This document shows, piece by piece, positions 19,180-29,150 of a DNA stretch of 64,000 nt. The translations under genes were made by a program, and so were the position numbers. Under the pieces are notes generated by a model that did not search any database, was not told where the DNA came from, and saw only the letters and a list, made by a program, of their open reading frames with translations. The DNA is from Novosphingobium kaempferiae (GTDB lineage Bacteria; Pseudomonadota; Alphaproteobacteria; Sphingomonadales; Sphingomonadaceae): contig NZ_CP089301.1 of the NCBI RefSeq assembly GCF_021227995.1, positions 3,162,001-3,226,000 of the forward strand, read 5' to 3'. Positions within the stretch are counted from its first letter, which is position 1; every line of letters starts with the position of its first letter.

Positions 19180-19737
19180 ATGCAGCGCGATAACTGTATC
19201 AAGGAGGAATGGCTCGTTTTTGGACCATTTCGATATGACAGCCATAGGGGTGTACTTTATGAAAACAGCCGTTTGATCGGCCTTGGCAGGTACGAGGCAA
19301 TACTTCTTGCGGCACTGATCGATGGTGCAGGTGACGTTGTTTCACGTGAGGATCTTCTCAGGAAGATGTGGCCCGAAGGGTGCAGCGCCGATTACAATCT
19401 TCGCTGGCAAGTGTCGTCCCTGCGGCGGCGCATTCGCTGTACGCCAGGACACCGACACATCGTCGCAGTTACAGGAAGAGGCTATCGCTTCGTCTCGACC
19501 GTTAAACGTATCTCGCCGCGGGCAACCGAGGCGCTAGTCGGCGAAAATGATGCGCGCGTAAATTCAACCGAAAAATACCAAGGGAGCGAAGTTTCCCTGC
19601 TGACCCTTGTCGTTACGACCTTGGAACGGGTGCCCGTGCATCTCCTTGCCGACCTTGCGTCAGAAGATGATGATCGGAAGGAAAGCGCTAGAAGTATCAT
19701 AGCTGAGCGCATCACACGTGAAATCATTAATCATTAA
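19180..19737 (+). CDS. Stand-alone winged-helix transcriptional regulator (OmpR/CadC-type domain)
   Basis: 185 residues from ATG at 19180 (GGAG five bases upstream; a GTG at 19156 is also in frame). The N-terminal 100 residues form a Trans_reg_C winged helix: FGPFRYDSHRGVLYENSRLI, VVSREDLLRKMWPEGCSADY, LRWQVSSLRRRIRCTPGHRH, then VTGRGYRF. There is no receiver domain. The C-terminal 80 residues are unassigned and lack an obvious membrane helix. Base composition is clearly more AT-rich than the housekeeping genes, suggesting transfer. It sits directly upstream of the giant autotransporter gene and is a candidate regulator of it. Confidence 0.8.
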   Translation: MQRDNCIKEEWLVFGPFRYDSHRGVLYENSRLIGLGRYEAILLAALIDGAGDVVSREDLLRKMWPEGCSADYNLRWQVSSLRRRIRCTPGHRHIVAVTGRGYRFVSTVKRISPRATEALVGENDARVNSTEKYQGSEVSLLTLVVTTLERVPVHLLADLASEDDDRKESARSIIAERITREIINH

Positions 19738-20193
19738 ATTATGTGAATTTATATTCAATACGACCTATTTTCCGTGTTCAAATACGTTTCCACTTTAATT
19801 AAATGTTTATTACGTAATGACAAGTATTGCCTTTACTTTGTACAGACTGGGTGGTGGTTTCGTGAGGTAATAAATCAAATTTCTTCAGACGTATCTGCCG
19901 CCAGATCATCGCCGACATACCATCATGCGCCCAGCGCTAAGCGAATGATCGATCTCTCAATTTCCCACAACTTCTCACTAGCGGTCGGACCACTTCCGTA
20001 GGCTTTTGTGTCGCAGCAATGCGGAAGACACGGTGAGCGACCGGCTGGGGCGGCCTGTCGATGCACCCGCCTCTCTCGCTTGTCTGCAGGAAGTCATGAA
20101 TTTCGCGATCCGGCGCGCGGCACCATAGCGGCAATTGATGTCAATTTGGTGGCGGACGGCGGAGATATCGGCTTGCTTAAGGGGAATAATCAG
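19738..20193 (+). other. AT-rich promoter region upstream of the autotransporter
   Basis: About 450 bp without a credible gene. The first 270 bp are very AT-rich for this genome, and contain the perfect palindrome ATTACGTAAT (19809-19818). The region upstream of the GTG start is open in the autotransporter frame back to 20008, but the translation there is low-complexity and lacks a signal sequence. Likely promoter and regulator-binding region. Confidence 0.5.
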
Positions 20194-23100
20194 GTGTCTT
20201 CACAGGTTCGTCACGTTTTCCATGGTCGCGCCCTGCGCACGCTGCGCCTCGGTGCCGGTGCAGCCGCGCTGGCTTCCTCGCTGCTGCTCGCTCCCGGCGG
20301 CGCGCTTGCCAAGGATCATTGTCCCGGCCTTGCCGGAGCAGGGTGCACCCTGACTGCACCCGTTCTGGCGCGCGTGACGCCTGCTGCGGCCGATCCGCTG
20401 CCGCATGACCTGACGCTGCGTGTATCGCCGGTACAGGCCGTGATCGCAGCTCCGCGCAGCGGCGGCATCACGGTGGCGCAGGCCGGGAGTGCGGCGCTCG
20501 CCCCGGTGAAGTCGACCAACGTGATCGACCCGACCGTCGCCGCCGTTCCCGGCTGGCCGGACGGCAACGTGGTGGTCGATGAAGGCACCGTGGTGAAGAC
20601 CGGCGACAACACGCCGGGCATCGGCACCGTCACCAACGGCACGACCACGATCAAGGCCGGTTCGATCACCACCGACGGCTCCGTCTCGGCGGGCATTCAC
20701 GCCGAGGGCTCGGGCCAGATCAGCATCGACGTCGGCACCGTGGAGACCAGCGGCTGGCGCTCCGACGGCATCTTCGCGACCACCAACGTCGGTGGATCGA
20801 CCGGCGGCATCGCCATCAAGGCGGGCAGCATCGACACCACCGGCGATCTGTCGAACGGCATCACCGCCACGGCCTATCGCGGGGACGTCACCATCGATGT
20901 CGGCCAGGTCAAGACGACCGGCTACGGCGCGGGCGGCATCTACGCCAATGCCGGGGAGGGCAACGCGACCGTAACCGCCGGGACGGTGAACACCTCCGGC
21001 GAAAGCGCGCGCGGTGTCGTCGCGTATTCGAACGGCACCACCAAGGTCGTCGTCGACAGCGTGAGCACCGTAGGCGGCGGCGCCGTGCAGGATGCCAACG
21101 CGGGCGCGATCATCGCGATGGGCACCTCGGTCGAAGTGCACGCGGGCACCGTCAGCACGCAGGGCGACTATTCCGACGGAATCTACGCCAGTTCGAACTT
21201 CACCTATGACAACGGCCAGGCCTCGCACGACATCGCCATCACCGCAGGCTCGGTCTCGACTGCGGGCGACCGTGCGGCGGGCATCGTCGCCATCAACGTC
21301 GAGGGTGACAACCATATCGACGTCGGCACCGTGAAGACCACCGGCGACTATGCGACGGGCGTCTATGCGCTTTCGGTGTACGGCAACACCAGCATCAAGG
21401 CCGGTGACGTATCGACGACCGGCTACGCCTCGCAAGGCGTGTACGGCAAAGCCATCTTCGGCGGAGACGTCAACATCGACGTCGGCAAGGTGACGACTGC
21501 CGGCGATCACGCCCCGGCGGTCTATGGCCTCGCCTATTATGGCAACGTGACGATCAAGGCCGGCGAAGTCGCGACTTCGGGCTATCACTCCGAGGGCGTC
21601 GTCGGCATCGGCGCGTTCGGCGGCAAGGTCTCGATCCAGACCGGCAACGTGAGCACGACCGGAGACTTCTCCGCCGGCGTGGTCGGCGTCAGCGGCAGCT
21701 TCTATGCGCCCAGCGCGGGTGGCGGCGTCGACATCAAGCTTGACGGCGATGTCAGCACCGCCGGCCTCGGCTCGCACGGCGTCTTCGCCTATGCGATCGA
21801 AGGCGATATCGCCATCACCGGCAAGGGCTCCATCACCACGGCAGGCGACTACGCTCGCGGCATCTTCGCCCAGGCCTACAAGGGTGATGTCGATATCGAT
21901 GTCGGCAACATCGAGACCGGTGGTTTCAGCAGCGACGGCATCTATGTTCGGGCGCTGGACAGCAACCTGACCATCAAGGCGGGCGACCTTGTCACGCATG
22001 GCGGCTACGCCAACGGTGTCGAGGTTCACATGCGTGGCGATGCCGATATCACCGTGGGCAATGTCACGACAAACGGTCTCTTCGCGTCCGGACTGAACAT
22101 AGGAGCCTCGGCCATCGATGTTCATGTCGCCGGGGATCTGACGACCAACGGGATGTTGTCCGCCGGCGCATTCCTTCAGGCCTATGACGGCGTTGCGAAC
22201 CTGACGGTGGACGGCAAGACCCTCACCAACGGCGGCGGCTCGACAGGCTTAATGGTGCGGGGCGCACAGGGTGCCGTCGTGACGGCGGGAGAAGTGATCA
22301 CCTACGGCGACAACGCTTCCGGCATCATTGCGGTCAGCGAGTATGGCGATGTGACGGTCAACGCCAACGGCGTCACGACCAAGGGTTTCTACGGGGACGG
22401 CATTCGCGCCCGGACGTTCTCCGAAACCGGCGGCATCACGATCAACAATACCGGCGCCATCAAGGTGTCAGGCGCCTATTCGGCGGGCATCCACGTCATC
22501 AGCCAAGGCGGGCCGATCAAGATCGACAATCCCGGCAAGATCTCCGTTTACGGCGATTATGGCATGGGCATCTATGCCCGGGTGCTCAACGGTGCGGGCG
22601 CGATCGACATCAGTGCCGGCGACATCGTTACCGAGGGCTACCGCAGCGCAGGCGTCATCGCTCTGGGGTTGGGCGATGTGAATATCGATGTCGGAGCGAT
22701 TTCGGGAACGAAAAGCGACGGAGCCCTCGGTTTGGTGGCGATCTCCAACGGCGGTGGCAACGTCAACGTCACGGCGAAGAGCGTAGAGGTCCTTGGAACG
22801 GCGATCCAGATCGGAACCGATGGCAACGTCAATCTCGACGTCGGGGACGTGAAGAGTGGCGGCAGCCATAGCCGTGGCATCCAGATCGACAGCAAGGGCG
22901 ACGTTACCGTGAAGGCGGGGAAGATCGATAGCTTTGGTCTTTACGACGCAACGGCGATAGCCATCACGACCGAAGGTGCGGTCAGGCTCATGGCCGCAGA
23001 TGTCGTGACGCAGGCTGACGGATCCAACGCTATCGATGTCCACGCTGGAAGCGCGGATATTCGTGTAACCGGCGACGTCGTTACACTTCTTGACGGTTCG

Positions 23101-26100
23101 ACCGGGATCAATGCGCGTTCCGATGCAGGCGATACTCTGGTCCAGGTCGCTGGCACCGTCTTCACGGATGGCGTCGGCAGCAAGGGCATCTATGCCGGCG
23201 GCAATGGCAATGTGGCCCTGTCGGCGAACGAAGTTGTCACCTTGCGTGGCAGTTCTACGGCCATCACCGGTTTCAGCACCGCCGGGGATGTAACGATCGG
23301 CGTGAATAGCGTGGCAACAAGCGGTGCGGATTCGACAGGTGTCTACGGCGCCGTCCGCGATGCATACGGCACCGGATTCAAGGGTGATGTCACCATCACG
23401 GCAGGCACGGTCGCGACGCGCGGCGCAGACTCCGTGGGTGTCGTGGGCATCAACACGACCCACGGTGGCAACGTCGATATCACCGTTTCGGATGTGACGA
23501 CCCGACGGGAAAAGGCCATGGGTATCTACGCATATTCTTCCTACGGCTCGGGTAAGGTGGTGGCTGGCAACGTCTCCACCCGAGGACCAGCGGCGCATGG
23601 TGTCTTCGTGAACGTCAACCAGATCGCGGACGTGACCGTCAATTCGGTTGAAACGCTGGGTGACGTGTCGACGGGTATTTCCGCGTGGAGCTTCGTCGGC
23701 TCGAAGGTCAAAGCCGGAAAGGTCGAGACGTCCGGCCCCGGCTCGACGGGAATCCATGGTCTGACCGGCATAATCAGTAACTACCTCACGTATCGCGGCG
23801 ATGTCGAAATCACTGCGGGAGAGGTCATCACGCATGGCGATGAATCAATCGGCATACTTGCGCAATCAAAATATGGATCGTCCAAGGTCACGGCCGGGTC
23901 CATTACCACTACCGGGGCCATCTCGAGCGGTGTATTCACTTATACCAGAGGCTTGCTGGGATCGCACCTTCGTGCCGATAGTCGTATCTACGTCAACGCC
24001 GTGTTGACAAAGGGTGAAGGGTCAGATGGTATATACGTGTCCGGCCAATATAGCGCGGTACAGATAGCCGCTGGAAAAATTGTCACCGAGGGCGATCATT
24101 CCGCCGGTATTCGCACGTTCACTCACGACACTTCGCAGCTAATCGAAGTCCATGACGTCGCGACGTCTGGCTATGACAGCTGGGGTGTTCTTGCGCATGC
24201 CGCAAACGGAGACGTCTCGATCAAAGCCACTGGAATGGTCACGACCTCCGGCGATGGAGCGGAAGCCATTCGCGCCAATGCTTCGGACGGGCACGTGTCG
24301 CTGGAGGTCGCCAACGTGGTGACTACGGGTAATAAGGCCGAGGGGGTTTACGCCTTTTTGGTCGGCATCACGAAGTCGGCGGAGATCACGGCTGGATCGA
24401 TCAAGACCTCCGGGGATGAATCCCATGGTATCCGAGCCTACAACCTGAATGGCGGGGTCATCGCGTACAAGGACAACTTGGTCGATGCGAGCAAGTCGAA
24501 CACGGGCATGTCGAGTGTCAATGCATCAGCCCAGGATCTCGCGATCTCCATTGAAGCGGGCAGCATTGATGTTTCGGGGCTCGGCGCCAAGGGTATCTTC
24601 GTTCAAGGACAAGGAAGCGTCAGCACAACGGTAGGAAATGTGAAGTCTGCGCAGGATGAGGCCATCCATCTTCTGGCGCGTGGTAGCAACGCACTGACCG
24701 TCAGGGGTGCTGTAAGCGGCGGGATCGGCGACGAGCTTAGCAATATCGCTGCGGTCTTTATGACAGGCAGTGATGTCAACTTCACAGCGGCAAGTGGCGC
24801 GAAGATCAGCGGAATGGTCGGCGTCAGCGCGATGGCAACCGGGGCCGCTCCAGAGGCTGAGGATCCCGGCATTGGCCTTCCGGAGGAACCCGGTATTGGT
24901 ATTGGCGTGCTCGACGCTACGCCGGTAACGGTCAAGGGTACCGTGCGGATCGAGAACGCTGGAACCATTACAGGAACGCGAGCTGCCATCAGTACAATCA
25001 TGAGCAATAGCATCATTGTTAACAGGGGCGTCATTGATGGTGCGATCGTCACCTCCGAGGGCGACGACACGATCACAAATTACGGAACCTGGATCTTCGG
25101 CGGAAGTCGCGCGGCAACAGGTTTTGGTGGGGGTAATAACCTCCTGATCAACAGTGGTATTGTGCGGCTGGCTGCAAGCAAGGAGGGTAAGCCGAGCGTT
25201 GCCGTATTGAATGACCTGAGCCGCTTCGAGAACTCGGGCACGCTTAGCCTGCAGAACGGCGTGGCGGGCGATACGCTGACGCTTCCGGGCGACTATGTCG
25301 CCTCGGGCAAGGCGAAGCTCGGCATCGACCTCGGCGGGCAGGGCAAGGTCTCCGACCGGCTTGTCGTCGAAGGTGCGGCGACGGGATCGACGTCGATCTC
25401 GCTCACCAGTACCGATGGCTACGGCGCGACCCTGCTGAACGGGCCGCTTCGGATCGTGACGGTGGGCGCTGGGTCCGCCGCCAATGCCTTCACGCTCGAA
25501 TCCACCGATATCGGCTTCGTGCGCTATGGCCTCACCTATGACGCCGCCAGCCGCAGCTACAGCGTTCTGAGCACGGCGGGCGCACCGGTCTACCGCTTCG
25601 CACGCCTGAACGAGGGCGCGCAGTCGGTCTGGCTCAAGTCCGCCGAGGCGTTCACCACCCACATGCGCACCAGCCGCGATCTCGGCGATCCCGGCAGGCG
25701 CATCTGGGGCCAGATGTCGGGCGGCGTCGCCAACCGCGACGAGACGCGCGCGGTGGCGGGCGGCAACGGCTTCGGCGCGACCAGCTACGACCTCGACTAT
25801 CGCCAGGACTTCTACGGCGGCGAACTCGGTTTCGACGCGGTGCAGGGCGACGGCGTCACGGCGGGCGTCATGGGTGGCTACACAAGCTCGACCCAGCGCT
25901 TCAAGGCGAACGGCGACAAGGGCCGCACCGATGCGCTCAACGTGGGTGCCTATGGCGGCGTGACGAGGGGCCTGCTCTTCGCCAACCTGCTGGTGAAGTA
26001 CGATCACTTCTCGACCCGCGTCTCCAGCCAGCAGATGGACTGGGACGATACCATCGACGGCCACAGCATCGGCGCACAGGGTGAAGTGGGTGCGCGACTG

Positions 26101-26511
26101 GGCTCGGCGAAGTTCTTCGTCGAACCTGCCGCAAGCCTCGCCTGGCAGTCCACCTCGCTCGGCGACATCGAGCCGCTCGACCAGACGATCGCCTTCGACA
26201 AGGCAAGCGGGCTGCGCGGCCGCATTGGAGCCCGCCTCGGCGGCGTTGCGAAGCTCCTCGGAACCGAAGTGACCTTCTATGGCGCGGGCGATTTCGTCCA
26301 CGAGTTCAAGGGCGATGACGGCGCCACGCTCGTCAGCGGCGGGCAGAGCGTCTGGGTTCCCGGGGCACGCATGGCCGACTACGGGCAGGCGACGCTGGGC
26401 CTCGATATCAAGGGTTCCGGCCCGGTCTCGGGCTTCATCCAGGGCTCCGGCACGTTCGGAAGCAGCTACTCGGGTGTCGATGGACGCGCGGGCATCCGCT
26501 TCACTTTCTGA
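20194..26511 (+). CDS. Giant repeat-containing autotransporter (type Va-like secretion)
   Basis: 2105 residues from GTG at 20194 (AAGGGG nine bases upstream). The signal peptide is long (RTLRLGAGAAALASSLLLAP, cleavage near GGALA). Then DHCPGLAGAGC carries the two N-terminal cysteines. Residues about 130-1500 are degenerate repeats of about 26 residues with the pattern hydrophobic-x-hydrophobic-x-x-G-x-V-x-T-x-G-x-x-S-x-G-I-x-A, as in GDVTIDVGQVKTTGYGAGGI; these should stack as a right-handed beta-helix passenger. Residues about 1835-2105 are an autotransporter barrel (WGQMSGGVANRDE onward) ending GIRFTF with terminal Phe. The passenger is expected on the cell surface; adhesin is plausible but not shown. 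The upstream in-frame extension to 20008 is not used. Confidence 0.9.
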   Translation: MSSQVRHVFHGRALRTLRLGAGAAALASSLLLAPGGALAKDHCPGLAGAGCTLTAPVLARVTPAAADPLPHDLTLRVSPVQAVIAAPRSGGITVAQAGSAALAPVKSTNVIDPTVAAVPGWPDGNVVVDEGTVVKTGDNTPGIGTVTNGTTTIKAGSITTDGSVSAGIHAEGSGQISIDVGTVETSGWRSDGIFATTNVGGSTGGIAIKAGSIDTTGDLSNGITATAYRGDVTIDVGQVKTTGYGAGGIYANAGEGNATVTAGTVNTSGESARGVVAYSNGTTKVVVDSVSTVGGGAVQDANAGAIIAMGTSVEVHAGTVSTQGDYSDGIYASSNFTYDNGQASHDIAITAGSVSTAGDRAAGIVAINVEGDNHIDVGTVKTTGDYATGVYALSVYGNTSIKAGDVSTTGYASQGVYGKAIFGGDVNIDVGKVTTAGDHAPAVYGLAYYGNVTIKAGEVATSGYHSEGVVGIGAFGGKVSIQTGNVSTTGDFSAGVVGVSGSFYAPSAGGGVDIKLDGDVSTAGLGSHGVFAYAIEGDIAITGKGSITTAGDYARGIFAQAYKGDVDIDVGNIETGGFSSDGIYVRALDSNLTIKAGDLVTHGGYANGVEVHMRGDADITVGNVTTNGLFASGLNIGASAIDVHVAGDLTTNGMLSAGAFLQAYDGVANLTVDGKTLTNGGGSTGLMVRGAQGAVVTAGEVITYGDNASGIIAVSEYGDVTVNANGVTTKGFYGDGIRARTFSETGGITINNTGAIKVSGAYSAGIHVISQGGPIKIDNPGKISVYGDYGMGIYARVLNGAGAIDISAGDIVTEGYRSAGVIALGLGDVNIDVGAISGTKSDGALGLVAISNGGGNVNVTAKSVEVLGTAIQIGTDGNVNLDVGDVKSGGSHSRGIQIDSKGDVTVKAGKIDSFGLYDATAIAITTEGAVRLMAADVVTQADGSNAIDVHAGSADIRVTGDVVTLLDGSTGINARSDAGDTLVQVAGTVFTDGVGSKGIYAGGNGNVALSANEVVTLRGSSTAITGFSTAGDVTIGVNSVATSGADSTGVYGAVRDAYGTGFKGDVTITAGTVATRGADSVGVVGINTTHGGNVDITVSDVTTRREKAMGIYAYSSYGSGKVVAGNVSTRGPAAHGVFVNVNQIADVTVNSVETLGDVSTGISAWSFVGSKVKAGKVETSGPGSTGIHGLTGIISNYLTYRGDVEITAGEVITHGDESIGILAQSKYGSSKVTAGSITTTGAISSGVFTYTRGLLGSHLRADSRIYVNAVLTKGEGSDGIYVSGQYSAVQIAAGKIVTEGDHSAGIRTFTHDTSQLIEVHDVATSGYDSWGVLAHAANGDVSIKATGMVTTSGDGAEAIRANASDGHVSLEVANVVTTGNKAEGVYAFLVGITKSAEITAGSIKTSGDESHGIRAYNLNGGVIAYKDNLVDASKSNTGMSSVNASAQDLAISIEAGSIDVSGLGAKGIFVQGQGSVSTTVGNVKSAQDEAIHLLARGSNALTVRGAVSGGIGDELSNIAAVFMTGSDVNFTAASGAKISGMVGVSAMATGAAPEAEDPGIGLPEEPGIGIGVLDATPVTVKGTVRIENAGTITGTRAAISTIMSNSIIVNRGVIDGAIVTSEGDDTITNYGTWIFGGSRAATGFGGGNNLLINSGIVRLAASKEGKPSVAVLNDLSRFENSGTLSLQNGVAGDTLTLPGDYVASGKAKLGIDLGGQGKVSDRLVVEGAATGSTSISLTSTDGYGATLLNGPLRIVTVGAGSAANAFTLESTDIGFVRYGLTYDAASRSYSVLSTAGAPVYRFARLNEGAQSVWLKSAEAFTTHMRTSRDLGDPGRRIWGQMSGGVANRDETRAVAGGNGFGATSYDLDYRQDFYGGELGFDAVQGDGVTAGVMGGYTSSTQRFKANGDKGRTDALNVGAYGGVTRGLLFANLLVKYDHFSTRVSSQQMDWDDTIDGHSIGAQGEVGARLGSAKFFVEPAASLAWQSTSLGDIEPLDQTIAFDKASGLRGRIGARLGGVAKLLGTEVTFYGAGDFVHEFKGDDGATLVSGGQSVWVPGARMADYGQATLGLDIKGSGPVSGFIQGSGTFGSSYSGVDGRAGIRFTF

Positions 26512-26533
26512 TCCCTCGGATCCCAAGGGCGTA

Positions 26534-26560
26534 CGGTGGAGAGCAAATAGCTCTCCACCG
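26534..26560 (+). terminator. Hairpin after autotransporter gene
   Basis: Perfect 11-bp arms CGGTGGAGAGC / GCTCTCCACCG with a five-base AAATA loop, 22 bases after the stop codon. The T-tract is weak (AACTCTTCC), so terminator function is probable rather than certain. Confidence 0.65.
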
Positions 26561-26689
26561 GAACTCTTCCGGCGACAGATATCCACCAAGATGAAATCCT
26601 GCCCTCGGAATGATCGAATTCCGCAGTTTTTCGCACAGTATTGCACTGTCTTCCAATTCACCCCCTCCCGATGTCGTCGTCATGCCGAA

Positions 26690-27570
26690 GCGCAAACTCC
26701 TCTTGAGGAACGGCAAGCTTGTGCGAGTCGGGCGGGAGGCGGGCGCTCGATATCCTCACCACCCTTGTCAGACGGCCCGGCGAACTGATGCGGTGGCGCA
26801 GCTCGACCGGGCGGCGAATTAGCGCTTCATCGCCACTATCATAGGCCAGGGTTATCGCTTCATCAGTCCGGTACCGAGCACGAAAGCCTCGCTGCCGGGC
26901 TCGCCCGAAGCCGAGGCTGGCACACACGACAACAAGCTGTCCCGGGCCGCGAAGCGGGTCGTGGGACGCACCGAGATCATCGCTGACATCGCACGGAAGC
27001 TTGAGGATCACAGGCTCGTCACCGCGGTATGTTCCGGTCGCATTGGAAAGACCACGGCCGCACGCGCCGTGGTCGAGCAGGTGCTGCCTCATCTCGAACA
27101 CAGCGTGTCGCTGGTCGATCTTTCGCCGCTGAAGGAAGCTGGACGGGTCTCGTCCGCGATCCCGATGGCCGTCGGGATCACGGCGCATGCCGCCACGTGG
27201 CGGCGGCGCTCCTCGAATGCCTGCACGGACGTGAGATGGTGCTGGTGCTGAACAGCTGCGAGCATCTGATCGACGCGGTGGCGGCCATCATCGGCAGAAT
27301 CCTGGTGTCTGCGCCGGGCGAGGGCGCGCCGCCTACCAGCCGCGAGCCGATGGGGCTTGGGAGGGAACGGTTGCGTAGGCTGCCCGACGCTCAGGACGCA
27401 GCCGTGCTCATCGCGCGGATTGGAATGACTTGTCCCTTCCCGAAGCCGGTCGTCGGGCGCGCGAGGGACCGGCTGGAGACATTCCGGCTGACCGATCCCT
27501 TCACGCGGTGGTTGGCCGAGCTGTCGATGCTACAGCTGCACGGTTTCATTACAGGGGAAGCGAGCGCGAC
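26690..27570 (+). pseudogene. Decayed winged-helix/ATPase regulator
   Basis: Remnants appear in three frames. Frame one gives RKLLLRNGKLVRVG, the strand-wing start of a Trans_reg_C domain. Another gives ALDILTTLVRRPGELMRW, ending at a stop at 26820. The next reads RFIATIIGQGYRFISPV, the end of the same domain, then GRTEIIADIARKLEDHRLVT and SGRIGKTTAARAVVEQVLPH, a P-loop with Walker A partly degraded. The ATPase continues in another frame as MVLVLNSCEHLIDAVAAIIG, the Walker B strand. The DNA-recognition helix segment is deleted and at least three frame changes occur. Intact relatives are winged-helix proteins with an NB-ARC-like ATPase. No functional product is expected. Confidence 0.72.
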
Positions 27571-27575
27571 GAAAA

Positions 27576-27989
27576 TCAGGTCGGCATGGCCTCGAACTGC
27601 GGCATGTCGAGCGGCGTCACCCACGGCAGGCGGCGCTTCACGTACATCTCCAGCTTGGGCGTGATGAACGAGGGATCGTCGAGGCTGCCGAGCTGGACGA
27701 AGACCAGACCGGGGAAGCTTTCCAGATTGCTGGTGTAGAGCCGCGAGGCGCAGGTCGGGCAGAAGTTGCGGTCGAGCTTCTTGCCCGAATCCGCGACATA
27801 GCCGTAAGCTTTGGTCTCGCCGCTGGTGACCGTGAAGTCGTCCTCGGGAATGCCGAACCAGGTCGCGGCCTCGCCCCCCGACGCCTTCTTGCAGTCGAGG
27901 CAGTGGCATACGGCGATGAAATCGGGATCGGTATCGAACTCGAACTGGACGGTGCCGCAGGCGCATCGGGCGGTGTGTTTCTTGGTCAT
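27576..27989 (-). CDS. GFA family (glutathione-dependent formaldehyde-activating-like) protein
   Basis: 137 residues from ATG at 27989. The Mss4-like zinc fold is indicated by CACGTVQFEF, CHCLDCKKASGG and FCPTCASRLYT, giving the conserved Cys pairs of the GFA family. The name derives from Gfa, but most members have unknown activity. A frame extension to 28319 is rejected because it overlaps the dehydrogenase gene upstream and is not conserved. It is downstream of the alcohol dehydrogenase on the same strand. Confidence 0.87.
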   Translation of the reverse strand: MTKKHTARCACGTVQFEFDTDPDFIAVCHCLDCKKASGGEAATWFGIPEDDFTVTSGETKAYGYVADSGKKLDRNFCPTCASRLYTSNLESFPGLVFVQLGSLDDPSFITPKLEMYVKRRLPWVTPLDMPQFEAMPT

Positions 27990-28077
27990 GGGTCGGCGTT
28001 CCTCGTTTCTGGCCGGAGAGCCGTCGGCCGGGCTCTCCGGGAGGGACTTGGCGCCGGCCGACGGGCGCGCGGTGAAC

Positions 28078-29133
28078 CTAGTATTCCACCACGGCGCGGC
28101 CGAGCACTTCGCCGGCGCGCAGGAGTTCGATGTATTCGTTGATCTGGTCGAACTGGATGGTCTTGATCGTGTGCTTGATCTTGTCCTGCGCGGCGAGCGC
28201 CATGACTTCGCTGAGGTCGGTGTTGTTGCCCCAGAACGATCCGTGGAACGTCTGCTCGCCCGAGACACGCGGGAACAGCGGGATATCGAGGCGGTCGCCC
28301 ATGAAGCCGACATCGGCATAGTGGCCGCTGGTGGCCAGCAGCGAGAAGCCCATCTGCATCATCTCGGGCGCGCCGACGGTATCGATGATCGCATCGAGCT
28401 TGCCCTGTCCGGTCGCCTGTTGCAGCTCCTTGCCGACATCGGCGGCGGACTTGCCCTTGATCGCGATGATGTGGTCCGCGCCGTATTCCTTGGCGATGGC
28501 GAGCTTGTCGAGGTTGCGCGCGAAGGCGACGACCTTGCCGCCGCCGCTCATCAGCTTGGCGTACTGCACGGCATAGGCGCCGAGGCCGCCGACGCCGAAC
28601 ACGCCGATCACCCGGTCAGGCCCGAAGCCGCCCGCATCGCGTACCTTCTTGATCGCGCGATACGGGGTGAGCCCCGCGTCGGTCAGCGGCGCGAGCTGGG
28701 TGAGCGTGAGGTTCTTCGGCACCTTGATGATGTAGCGCGCGGGCACCGGGATATACTCGGCAAAGCCGCCGTAAGTGCCGAAGCCCGGCCAGCGCACGTT
28801 GGGGCAGATCTGGTGGTTGCCCGCCTGGCAGTGGCGGCACACGCCGTCGCCCCAGCCCGGAGAGACGGCGACGTGATCGCCTTCGGCAAGGCCCGCGACC
28901 TTGGGGATGAGATTGCCCATCTTCTCGATGGTGCCGGTGATCTCGTGGCCGGGGATGACCGGCGGCGGTATGTCGGCGTAAGTCTGGAAGAAGCCGTCGA
29001 CCAGCAGGATGTCCGACTGGCACATGCCGCAGGCGGCGACCTTGACCAGCACCTCGTCCGGCTGGATGTCGGGAATCGGGATGTCCTCGATCACGAGGGG
29101 CTTCTTGTATTCGAGGATGCGCGCAGCTTTCAT
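28078..29133 (-). CDS. Zinc-dependent alcohol dehydrogenase (MDR family)
   Basis: 351 residues from ATG at 29133. Catalytic-zinc residues are in CGMCQSD and PGHEITGTI; structural-zinc cysteines are in DGVCRHCQAGNHQICPN (three of the usual four Cys are visible, so the structural site may be incomplete). The Rossmann loop is VFGVGGLGAYAVQYAKLM. Medium-chain dehydrogenase oxidising an unknown alcohol with NAD(P). It lies 17 bp downstream of the GlcG-like gene and upstream of the GFA gene, suggesting a three-gene alcohol or aldehyde unit. Confidence 0.9.
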   Translation of the reverse strand: MKAARILEYKKPLVIEDIPIPDIQPDEVLVKVAACGMCQSDILLVDGFFQTYADIPPPVIPGHEITGTIEKMGNLIPKVAGLAEGDHVAVSPGWGDGVCRHCQAGNHQICPNVRWPGFGTYGGFAEYIPVPARYIIKVPKNLTLTQLAPLTDAGLTPYRAIKKVRDAGGFGPDRVIGVFGVGGLGAYAVQYAKLMSGGGKVVAFARNLDKLAIAKEYGADHIIAIKGKSAADVGKELQQATGQGKLDAIIDTVGAPEMMQMGFSLLATSGHYADVGFMGDRLDIPLFPRVSGEQTFHGSFWGNNTDLSEVMALAAQDKIKHTIKTIQFDQINEYIELLRAGEVLGRAVVEY

Positions 29134-29150
29134 CACGAATTTCCTTCCTT

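Noticed and set aside
20200..22125. 641-codon minus-strand frame inside the autotransporter (also 22468-23835 and 24526-26661)
   Set aside because: Mirror frames of a repetitive coding sequence; no family resemblance and no ribosome-binding site.
20590..24700. Repetitive DNA considered as CRISPR or satellite
   Set aside because: The repeats are degenerate, translate in one frame into a beta-helix passenger, and have no spacer structure.
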